Source: Pigoraptor vietnamica (lineage: Eukaryota; Opisthokonta; Filasterea). Taken from it: a stretch of 20,000 nt of DNA. Positions 1 to 8,380 of this stretch are shown one piece after another. Position numbers and translations under genes: made by a program. Under the pieces are notes generated by a model. It was not told where the DNA came from. It saw only the letters and a list, made by a program, of their open reading frames with translations, and made no database searches. Location of the stretch: positions 1 through 20,000 of the forward strand of contig CALSCQ010002561.1 of assembly GCA_943704525.1 (NCBI GenBank), read 5' to 3'. The stretch's first letter is position 1, and every line of letters begins with the position of its first letter.

Positions 1-30
1 CCCCCCTCGGCGCCCCAACCACCAAAACAA

Positions 31-46
31 CACACACACACACCGC
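31..46. repeat. CA/GT dinucleotide run at the last visible DUS3L donor
   Basis: Plus-strand CA repeat, read as GTGTGTGT on the coding strand directly after the last visible exon (…GCG CG|GTGTGT). The donor dinucleotide is therefore the first GT of a microsatellite, so splice-site position and repeat length are linked. The rest of this intron runs off the window. Confidence 0.6.
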
Positions 47-2817
47 GCAATCATGAGCCCCGAAACGGACGTGTGCTCGAGATGGTCTACCGCCTCCTCA
101 TACGACAGGATGTCCCCGTTTCCTGTTGTGCGAAGGCGCATAAACCAATTGTTGCGACCACAAGCGAAAGCGGGGACAAGAGCAGCTGGCACTCACCGAA
201 GAAAGGGACGGGACCCGCAAGGGACGCACACTTGTCAATGTAGTTCCAGTCGGCAAGCTTCGAGTAGCGCTGCTCACGTGATCGCCCGTGCAGCTGTGGA
301 TCCGCACACCGGCGTCAGACCACACAGCAAAGAGTGCAACCAATTGTGACGATCAGAAGATGGCGAATCCTTGCGGGGGGATTTGCGTACGGCGGCAAGC
401 ACACCCACTGTGATCAGCGACACGCCCCAGTCGCGCAGTTTCGGGATGAGCTTGTGCGCATTCCAGCTGTTGTTGTGCACGCCCGTGCGGATTTTGATGG
501 TCAGCGGGACCTCGCCGAGGGACTGCGGTGGGGAAAGAAAAAGGAAAGGCGCCGCACGTCAGCGACGGTGAGAGGGCCACACGTGTTTTGAGGTAGAACT
601 CGTCACACGCACAGACCACCAAAGTCAGCGCCACTCACGTAATTCATCCCCTTGACGATCTGCTCAAGGCGCGTTTGCCTCTCCAGCAGCGCCGATCCCG
701 CGCCCTGCGAACACACAACGCATCGAATGGGTATGCGCAGACAGTTGCGATGTAGACAACATGCTCGTCACACACACGCACACACGTGCGTATCGCACAC
801 GCACCTTCTTGTAGACGAGGTCGATGGGACAGCCGCAATTGATGTCCACGAAATCAACGTCGGTGTATTTGGCGACGACTTCGGCGCAGCGAGACATTTG
901 GTCGGCGAAGGACCCGCACAGCTGCGTGTTTGGGAGTGTGAAGAGTCGCACACAGAATTTGGGTGCGAGGGGAGGAGGGAAGGGGGAAGGCGGTTCAGCA
1001 CGGAGCGACATTATCGGCACTTCTCTCGAAGATTTCGAGAACAACTGCGACAAGAATGAAGAGAAGCAAGGCAGGCGCACCACCGACCTGAACGCCAAAG
1101 ATGTCTTCGGTGTGATGCCGCTTCAACAGCGACCATTCGGACTGTTGGGCCTGCAGCACATGCAACATGCCCCTGTCAGCCCACGGCGTTCCTTGCACAG
1201 CGTAATGCACTCCCACATGCAACGCATTCGACGCGCTCACCACACAATATAGCACTCCCACACAACAGCTGCTCGCGTCTCTGCGAGTTTTCTACTAGCA
1301 CGCACCTGCAGCACATTCGCGGACAATGCCATTTCTCCGCACGTGATGTCCGCGCCGAGCCGCTTGCACAGCCGGCGGAACGGAAGGTTGCCCACGGTGG
1401 TCAGCGGCGCAAGATACAGCTTGCCACGGAAGTCAATCTGCGCGTATTGGTGGCGTTTGAGAGACATGTCGCACCAGCATAATAGACGCACGCCCCAACT
1501 GCGCTACGGCGCGTGAAAGCGACCAAACGCTCAATCGAGAGCTCGTCGCCTACTTGCGCTGCAGACTCGATGCCCACCTTGCGCTTCTCGGACGGCCTGA
1601 AGCGTATGTTCATCTCGTCCGTGAACACGGCGTCCCACTCATGCACCGGCGTATTCGACGGCAGTGCCACCGCGGGCTGCGCGGCGTCTTCCACCGCGGC
1701 CGCCGGCTGCTCTGCAGGCTGCGCGTCCGCCGCACCCGCAGCAACGTCATCATCCCCTTCGTCCTCTTCCTCCGCCGCCTTCCGCTCAGCCTCCGCCTCC
1801 GCATCGGGCGCCTCTGCGCCTTCGTCTCCCTCTGTCGCACCCTCCGCCGCTTCCTCCGACTTCGATCCCGCCGCTTCCGATGCCGCCTTCTTGCCCTTTC
1901 CGTCGGACTCGGGACCGGCCAGTTTCAGCTCCTTCAAACGCGCAGCCAACACGGCGCTGAACTCGGTCGAGCGCGGCACATCGACCTTCCGCTTTCGCAG
2001 GCGGTTCAGGAAATCCTTGTCCATGACGTTGAGTGTCTCGGGTTTGCGCTCCTTGGCAGCCGTCCACTTTGCCTCGTCAATGATTGTGTTGTTGCTGGCG
2101 TCCGTGTGCGCGCCGGCAAAGCGGCACTGCAGACCGTAGGGGCACTTGCCCGTCTTCTCAAAGTGCGGGCAGACATTTCCGAGATCGGCGGGCTTCTGGG
2201 CCAGGTAGTCGGCCAAGTCATGGCTATAGCGACACCTGCAGAGTTGGCGAATGGAAAAAGTGTCAGGCCTCACGTGATGCGAAAAACGCTCGAAGATGCA
2301 CTCACTTGTCGCCAAAGTTGCACTTGTTGCCCCGGAGCACGCTATTGCAAAGGCCGTGCGGTTACACACGTCAAGGAGAACAGCGATATGCATCAAGTCG
2401 CACACGCAGTGTTCACAGCCGCACACTGAGCGGATATCTTCGTCTTTCGCTTCTTCAGTTGGTGGCGGTCGGCAATCTGCACGCGGGGACGCTTGGCAGG
2501 AGGCTCGCCAGCCGTGCCTTCCGCCTTTCGCTTGTCCGACAGCGGCTTAAGAAACCTGGCAAAAGGCGCTTATTGTGAGAAACGAGGATCGAATCGACGA
2601 CGATGCCAACGTTCGGCTACATCTCTCAGTTGCTCAATTCTCTCAAGTCGACCCACTCTGCCTTGATCGAAGCGTATCCCGCACGCACGGTTCGCACACC
2701 CTCCGCCGTTTCCGCCGGCGCTTCATTCTCTTCAACGTCCATCGCCTCGGGATCGCTCGCCAATTCAGCAGCCTCCGCCGAGCGGCAGGCGCCGTCGGGG
2801 CACGCTTCCTCAGACAT
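44..2817 (-). CDS. DUS3L: tRNA-dihydrouridine(47) synthase, DUS3/DUS3L family (3' partial)
   Basis: FMN-dependent enzyme that reduces uridine 47 in the variable loop of tRNAs to dihydrouridine. Inferred exons: 2817-2657, 2555-2406, 2341-2306, 2235-1578, 1437-1306, 1150-1088, 921-805, 704-639, 522-409, 293-197, 122-44; all phases agree, giving 557 codons before the window ends (human DUS3L is about 650 residues). The N-terminus is basic (PPAKRPR). Two CCCH fingers follow: [14 protein letters not shown], then [22 protein letters not shown] split over about residues 138-158. An Ala/Glu/Asp-rich linker leads to the TIM-barrel from residue 336 ([19 protein letters not shown]). Also seen are the catalytic Cys in [12 protein letters not shown] (about residue 431), TIKIRTG, the [16 protein letters not shown] motif and FFGNGDIL. 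The ATG at 2817 starts [10 protein letters not shown]. The exon 2/3 junction is the weakest: it leaves an unusual 36-nt exon and widens the first finger's Cys spacing. The last donor lies in a GT repeat; the barrel end and helical domain are off the left edge. Confidence 0.93.
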
Positions 2818-3057
2818 GGCTATGGCTAAGGGACCTGTCTTGTGTGTGTAAATAAAAAAAGTGCGTGGTTTTGGCGTCGAAGTCCTGGGCAACATGTGCC
2901 AGACATCGTGCCGAGGGATCCTCACAAGTGATTCGCAGCTGGACGGCAATAAGATCGAACTAAAGTGTGAATTCAATTCATTTGTATATACTACTAAGCA
3001 TATAGTATACTAATAACAAATAAACTCCATAATAAGTACAATGTAGCCCTCTTCTGT
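2818..3057. other. Spacer between the coiled-coil gene stop and the DUS3L start, AT-rich
   Basis: Both flanking genes are on the minus strand, so these 240 bp should hold the 3' end of the coiled-coil transcript and the promoter and 5' UTR of DUS3L. About 2960-3045 is clearly AT-rich against GC-rich surroundings and contains an inverted repeat: TATACTA at 2987-2993 and TAGTATA at 3003-3009. No AATAAA is seen on the minus strand. Nothing coding is visible. Confidence 0.55.
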
Positions 3058-6000
3058 TTATGCACACGGCAGATCTCGGCTCAGAGGGCCGTCGCCGTCG
3101 TCCGTGCGAGCCCGCTTCGCATCAAACTCAATGGGACTCGCACCGCGAACACCCTTCTCCCCATTCTGAGTCGTCGCAGTGCACGTTGGGCTCGGAATCG
3201 GGCTGCGGATCTCAGCTGTGGTAGAGGGCAAAAATTCAACATCTTCTTGGCAGTGAATATCTTGACACCACGTCCAGCAAAGGCAACCCACCGAACGGGC
3301 GACGGGGGCTCTTTCGCATGGGAGTACTCATCGACGGTGTGGAGGGCGCCAGCTGGTCGCCGTCCGAATCCGAAAAGTCGGCCAGCTGTGCGAGCGCGCC
3401 ATCTGCAACACTTGCCAGGTGAGCCACAGCACCACATGCAGTGCACATAAACCGACAACAGCCACCTTCGCGACAGGGGATCGCAATTTCGCGTGGGACA
3501 GGCTGCGATGTCGCCGTGTCCGTGACAACCGACAGCGCGTCGGCCACGCTTGCCGCCGGTTGGCTGGGAGGAGTCGCCGGGGGACTGCGAGGAGGAGAGA
3601 GCGAAAATGGCACGTCGAACACGAACGATTCGCAGCCACTCTGGGCCCCTGGCGGAGCTATCTCTGCAGAGACGAGCAGTCGGATGTAAGAGACAGATAG
3701 TGCATCGTGACGGCAAATGTGCACCAACCAGAAGTCGCCGGCTGTCGCGCAGGAGCCTCCGCCATCAGGGGCAGTTGCGCTTGGGGCGCTGATTTGACCA
3801 CGGCGGCATCCGCGAAGGCGGTTTGGGAGCCCACGATCGACTGTGACTCGGGATGCGATGCGCCGGCATGGAAATCAGGGAACGACGCCCGCTGTGGGAC
3901 TCTTGCGCCGCCTCGGCCCCGCGGAGCCCCCTTTGCGCCACGGCCGCGGCCGCGCTTCCCGCCAGCAACGGCGGGCCGCTCTGCAAGGTTAAGCAGTGTG
4001 CGAAGCAGTGAGAGGGGCACCTCATATCCCGCGGTGAACGCAACGGAACTCATACCGTGGAAGTCCATGAGGAAATCGTCCTCGGCCGCACGGACTGGGG
4101 GAGGTGCGGGCGGCTGCAGAGGAGGCGCCTCTTTCGTCGCAATCTTCTTCTGCTCTTTCACCTTGAACTCGGGCCTCCTGTCCCTGTCGACAGTCTCTCT
4201 CGCCTCCTTCACCTCTCTCGTTGGCTCCCTACGCACGCCCAATGTCACTTGTGACCATTGCAACTGCAAGACAAACCACATTCACATACTTGCGTGGCAT
4301 GTGAGCTTGGCGCTCCTCTCGGCGCATCTCGTCCAACTCATTGCGCACTGTAATGTCGCATCGCGTGAGAACGCAATTCGCGGCCTTAGAATGGCCAGCG
4401 CATGACCAACCTCTCGTGAGAGTCCTCCGCAAATCGGCAGACATGCGGCGCTCAGCTTCGAAAGCGGCCGTCATTTCGTCACGCGAACGCGCGGCGGCGT
4501 CCGAGGTCCGCCGCAACTCATCCACGTCCTGGCCGCACGAAGGAAATGTATCAGCAAACAATCTACCGTCTACACCTGCAGTCACTTTACACATCGCGCA
4601 CCTTCGTAAGGTTCGAGATTGTCTGCCGCAGTTGGGCTTCGACGGACAGGTGCCTCTCGTTTTCATCGCGCGCACGCTCTTCGTTCAGCTTCTCCTTTTC
4701 GCGGCCTCTGTCGATCTCCGCCTGCAACCGAGCGAGCTGTTGGCTGCTCTGCGCCGCCGCTTTCGACGTATCCGAAGCCTGAGCTGTAAGTCGCCGAATG
4801 TTCTCGTGGCATGCCTGCGACAAATTAGTTGTTAAGAGATGTGCACGCATGCATGTCGAGGCGAGCGGGTTCACTTGCCTTCACTTCTTCTGTGAGATTG
4901 TCTATGGTGCTTTCGGCGAGAGCAACCTCGCCGACCAGCTGAATGGGAGTTAACCACAGCGTAAGAACAGTAATAACATGCGATATTCAGTTACCCGATT
5001 TGCCGTACCTTCTCATTTTCGCGTGCGAATCTTTCAATTTCGGCGCGCAAAGATGCAATCTCCGCCTCCCTCTCGTGCACGACGACGCGAAGATCAACAA
5101 GGGCTCTGGAGCGCTTCTCGAGCTCTTCCTTGTTGGCCGCCACTATGGCGACGGCCTGTTGCAGGGCCGCGAACGCTGCATCATGACGGCTCTCGTTCTT
5201 GCTCGCTGGAATAACACGGCCGTGCAGATTGTGAGCGCCGAACACGACAACATCAACGATAAACACGCACCAATTGCCCGTAACTTGTTGTGCAACTCTG
5301 CCGTCGAGGCGCATATGCCGTCGATGTTCGTCGCCAGGTCCTGGATACTCGCGACCTGTTCTGTCGTCTTCGAGATGACGCTCGCGTGTGCAGCCGCGCA
5401 GCGTTCCTGCAAGTGTCGCTTTAGCGCAGATGGCCTCAAATTGGATATGCGCCTTGCGACACACCTCTTCGTTCAGACTCGCCCGCAGCTCGTAGTTTGA
5501 CAACTGCGAATCTGATGGTTAAGAGCTAAAAGCATGATGCGCAGCCACGCGACATGCACCAACATTGAGCTCTTGGAGCTTTGCGCGGAACGAAGAGATC
5601 TGCTTGTTCTTGCACTCCAGCTCGATTCCGTGTTTCTCCTGCATTCTCCACGACGTTCAGGCACAGATAAATTGCATCGGCACCCTAACGAAAACAAAAC
5701 ATAGGGCAGACCTGCATGGTGTCCGCTCGCTGCTTGATGTCAAGCACCTGCATCACCAAATAATATGAGAACCACTTTCAATAACAAAGATATTGTGGCA
5801 GCTTGCGATTACCGCAGCGCGCAGCACGTCGTTCTCGGAGCGAACCGCGGACATTTCCTCATCCCGCCGGGCGATTTTCAGTTCCTTCGTGCACGTAACT
5901 TTAGACAGGTGGATTCGTCAATACAGAGATGCGTGCATGCATTCAATATACCAGCTCCGAAACAAGGCGACCCCGCTCCGAGATGAGCGTCCTAATGCGC

Positions 6001-6288
6001 GCTTCATTCTCGCCGTCTCGTGCCTGGAGTGCTCTCAACAAGTTAATCAGCATTTATTTAACCTTTTGAGCGACTATACACAACAATTTCCGCACCTTAC
6101 AGCTCACGAGCTCCTCTTCAAGCTGCGCAAAAGACAAAAAGAGAAGATTTTACAAGTGGATCCCAGCATCCAAATTTCTGAAAACGCACCCTCAGCAACT
6201 TCGTTTGCATGGACAACATTGGAGGCGCGGACGGCCCCCTGAGGGCAGGTGATGGGGGACACTCCATTTTTGCCAAGGGACATTCCAT
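3058..6288 (-). CDS. Unrecognised coiled-coil protein with RG-rich segment, about 728 aa, 17 exons
   Basis: I do not recognise the family. Inferred exons: 6288-6190, 6122-6096, 6023-5952, 5884-5813, 5747-5712, 5638-5564, 5503-5465, 5406-5271, 5205-5009, 4938-4879, 4814-4602, 4528-4411, 4347-4290, 4228-4056, 3980-3729, 3663-3292, 3245-3058; phases close to 2187 nt. The ATG at 6288 is the first after an in-frame TAG and begins MECPLAKMECPPSP. Residues about 28-405 are heptad-like coiled coil (for example LARLQAEIDRGREKEKLNEE and LRAEIERFARENEK). Then come a charged stretch, EDDFLMDFH, an RG-rich basic patch (KRGRGRGAKGAPRGRGG, about 467-485), Ser/Pro-rich sequence and a C-terminus with FDAKRARTDD resembling a nuclear signal. 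The intron at 4878-4815 appears to be GC-AG. Within exon 16, 3465-3403 could be a further 63-nt stop-free intron; if spliced, the cysteine cluster CREGGCCRFMCTAC vanishes. By composition it suggests a structural or nuclear scaffold; the function is unknown. Confidence 0.72.
4815..4878 (-). other. Probable GC-AG intron in the coiled-coil gene
   Basis: Exon 10 ends …GAAGAAGTGAAG and continues GCAAGTGAACC; the next exon begins after TTTGTCGCAG with GCATGCCACGAG. Using GC as donor keeps phase 0 and joins two coiled-coil stretches (TEEVK to ACHENIRRL). The context AAG|GCAAGT is the classic strong consensus for the rare GC-AG class. No GT donor in this exon end keeps the frame. Confidence 0.65.
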
Positions 6289-6609
6289 CTTCTACTTTTC
6301 AGAAGATAATAGTCTGAAGGACTACGCCATTATGAGGGAGAGAAAGCAACAACCGGGCGCAAATATTCATGTGAAGTTCAGTCGAAAAGTTTCAAGGTTG
6401 TCGTGTGGATTTGTGCATTTGCTTTGTGCCGGTGGTCGCCGTTCAAACGGTCGAGCCGCGCGTGACGAGCGTGTGACGTCTTTCTTTTCAGATTTGAGCC
6501 GGAATAATCGCGTGTACCACGTGTCTTCTAAAGGGACCTAACAAGCAGGCAAAAATAATTGTGCTTAGATATGAAATTTGTATGAAATCAAAAGCGCGAA
6601 ATAAAGGCC
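6289..6609. other. Spacer upstream of the coiled-coil gene
   Basis: About 320 bp between the coiled-coil ATG and the stop of the weak small-gene candidate. It should contain the coiled-coil promoter and 5' UTR on the minus strand. A plus-strand frame from 6209 to 6541 crosses it, but its first part is antisense to the coiled-coil exon and it has no supporting features. No clear TATA element or RNA gene is visible. Confidence 0.4.
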
Positions 6610-7085
6610 CTAATTGTGGCCGATACTGAGCACCAAGTCGCGTGGCCGGGGAGACATCGTTGCCTCTCTACTTGAAAGATTCTCTTGACGCGCCGTTCTC
6701 GTCCTCTTTTCCTCCTTGCGGTTCGAGACGAGCAGACAAGATGCCGCTTCCTGTGTGTATTCCGTGCGAGAATGCTCCCCTTCTGTGCAAATTGATCCGT
6801 GTTTGAACATCCCGTTATAGTCCTCGAGGTTTCGGATCGGTTTGATGTCGTATGCCCCTGTGTGTGAATGTGTATGTGAGTGTGTTTGTGTGTGTGTGTG
6901 AGGAATGTGTGCATACGTCTGCGTGAGAAATACGTTGTCGTTTTCGGCCGACGATTTCTGTGTGTGGGGAGTGCTCGTAGGAAGAGATGCACAGCAACTC
7001 CTCTTGAAACGAACGGGTTCCTTTCGTGCGGCACTCGAGGCACTTGGGGGCTTGGCGTCTGCAGCCCTTCACTGGGCTCCGCCAT
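6610..7085 (-). CDS. Possible small two-exon gene, about 138 aa, unknown
   Basis: Weak candidate. Exons 7085-6917 and 6857-6610 join through a 59-bp GT-AG intron (donor GTATGC, acceptor CACACACAG), giving 139 codons with the stop. The ATG (GATGGCGG context) starts MAEPSEGLQTPSP; the second exon encodes AYDIKPIRNLEDYNGMFKHG and ends LSIGHN. The intron is largely a CA repeat, which would explain why a microsatellite interrupts the frame. Against it: no family is recognised, composition is not strongly coding, and another frame of the first exon is equally open (with CRRQAPKCLEC). The region could simply be RPS9 upstream sequence. If real, it is divergent from RPS9 with 239 bp between the two start codons. 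Confidence 0.28.
6858..6902. repeat. Imperfect GT/CA microsatellite
   Basis: About 45 bp of TG-rich sequence with interruptions (TGTGTGTGAATGTGTATGTGAGTG…) ending in TGTGTGTGTGTGAG, between the coiled-coil gene and RPS9. It coincides with the proposed intron of the small minus-strand candidate gene. Confidence 0.8.
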
Positions 7086-7324
7086 CTAGGCCATCATACC
7101 CTTGTTGTCCTGTGCTCGTGCTGGTGATATTGGAAAGTCGTTGTCGCTGCATCCCTGCCTTTTGTGCCGCCTGTATGTGGGTGAATGGACTACGATTGCG
7201 CTTGCGTGGGTTTCTCGTTGTTGCACGCGATTGCGGAATAGGTCTTCTTCATTGCGGCTTTCTCCCCGCCCTATTCGCATCCGCCGCTTCCATGTGTGCC
7301 CATCGCCGATTGCTCTCACTGTCT
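7086..7324. promoter_or_regulatory. RPS9 upstream region, possibly a shared divergent promoter
   Basis: Contains the RPS9 5' UTR and core promoter, by position. The 3' half is pyrimidine-rich (CTTCTTCATTGCGGCTTTCTCCCCGCC as two adjacent tracts around 7243-7270), as is common near transcription starts of ribosomal protein genes. An upstream ATG at 7291 is in frame with the chosen RPS9 start and would add 11 residues. No TATA box is evident. Confidence 0.35.
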
Positions 7325-8128
7325 ATGCCCGCGTGCGAGTGGTGTGCTCGGCAGGTGTGCAGTCGACTGGCTTTACCACGCGGCGTTCCTTTTCCTCCCC
7401 TTTTTTCTTTGACGATGCGCAGGCTCGAAGACGTACAAGGTGCCCCGGCGCCCTTTTGAGAAGGAGCGCCTGGACCACGAGCTCAAGCTCCTCGGTGAGT
7501 ACGGTCTCCGCAACAAGCACGAAGTGTGGCGCGTCCAGTACACGCTTGCCAAGATCCGCAAGGCCGCTCGTGAGCTCCTCACGCTCGACGAGAAGGACCC
7601 CAAGCGCCTCTTCGAGGGCAACGCGCTCCTCCGCCGCCTCGTGCGCATCGGCGTGCTCGATGAGAGCCGCATGAAGCTCGACTACGTCCTCGGCCTCCAG
7701 ATCCAGGACCTCCTCGAGCGTCGCCTCCAGACGCAGGTGTTCAAGCTCGGCCTCGCCAAGTCGATCCACCACGCGCGCGTCCTCATCCGCCAGCGGCACA
7801 TCCGGTGAGTCCTCTCTCTCTCCCGTTTGGTCGGGCTCGATTTGCTGTCGCATTTGCGCGTCTTTTGCTTCCATTTTGCGCTGTTCGTGTGCGCGCCTGT
7901 AACAGGCTTGGTTTCTCGGGGATCTAATCTATTTCTCGCAAATTTTGTCCCTGCAGCGTCGGCAAGCAGGTCGTGAACGTCCCGTCGTTCGTCGTCCGCC
8001 TGGACTCGCAGAAGCACATTGATTTCTCGCTCAACTCGCCCTACGGCGGTGGCCGCGCTGGCCGTGTCAAGAGAAAGAGCTCGAAGAAGACGGAGGGTGG
8101 CGAGGCCGCCGAGGAGGATGCCGAGTAA
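7325..8128 (+). CDS. RPS9: 40S ribosomal protein S9 (uS4)
   Basis: Structural protein of the small ribosomal subunit that binds 18S rRNA near the mRNA entry side and contributes to decoding fidelity. Exons 7325-7343, 7423-7804 and 7957-8128 give 190 residues (human 194). The body is near-identical to the family: [39 protein letters not shown], the S4 domain [16 protein letters not shown] with [15 protein letters not shown], then [20 protein letters not shown] and [14 protein letters not shown] with a Lys/Glu-rich tail. Intron 2 (7805-7956) is certain: donor GTGAGT, acceptor CCCTGCAG. Exon 1 is inferred: ATG at 7325 gives MPACEWC-SKTY, aligning with human MPVARSWVC-RKTY, using donor T|GTGCTC and an acceptor behind a strong pyrimidine tract. 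An alternative start is the in-frame ATG at 7291. No snoRNA box pair was noticed in either intron. Confidence 0.95.
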
Positions 8129-8380
8129 GCGTCGTCCGCGGATGTCTTCGCGTGGCTTCGGTGGCGTGCGTTCTCTGTCACTGGGACCCCTGGGGGGCAC
8201 TAGCGCAGGGCTCACTGCCTGCGCGTAACAAAGATCGCCGCTATTACTCTAATGGCCCAATACGTTGTTGCTCGTCTGACTTCGGTGGCCTCGGCTATTA
8301 GGGTGCAGTAGATACATGTTGGACGTTATGTCATATGACTCACGCAGATCACACGAATATAATATTCGGGCCTCTTTTTC
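8129..8380. other. Convergent 3' spacer between RPS9 and NRDE2
   Basis: About 250 bp holding the 3' ends of both convergent transcripts. It contains a 15-nt perfect inverted repeat CGAATATAATATTCG at 8354-8368, thirteen bases past the NRDE2 stop, and the palindrome GTCATATGAC at 8330-8339. No canonical AATAAA is seen for RPS9 on the plus strand. Confidence 0.5.

Noticed and set aside
1554-2429. Long plus-strand open frames antisense to DUS3L
   Set aside because: They are mirror frames of a real exon (low-complexity Arg/Leu or Ser/Ala products created by the Ala/Glu-rich linker); the minus strand has clear DUS3 motifs.
6209-6541. Plus-strand 110-aa frame upstream of the coiled-coil gene
   Set aside because: Its beginning is antisense to coiled-coil exon 1, it ends in spacer, and nothing in it is recognisable.
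7805-7956. snoRNA inside RPS9 intron 2
   Set aside because: Ribosomal protein introns often host snoRNAs, but no C/D box pair or H/ACA hairpin arrangement could be made out.
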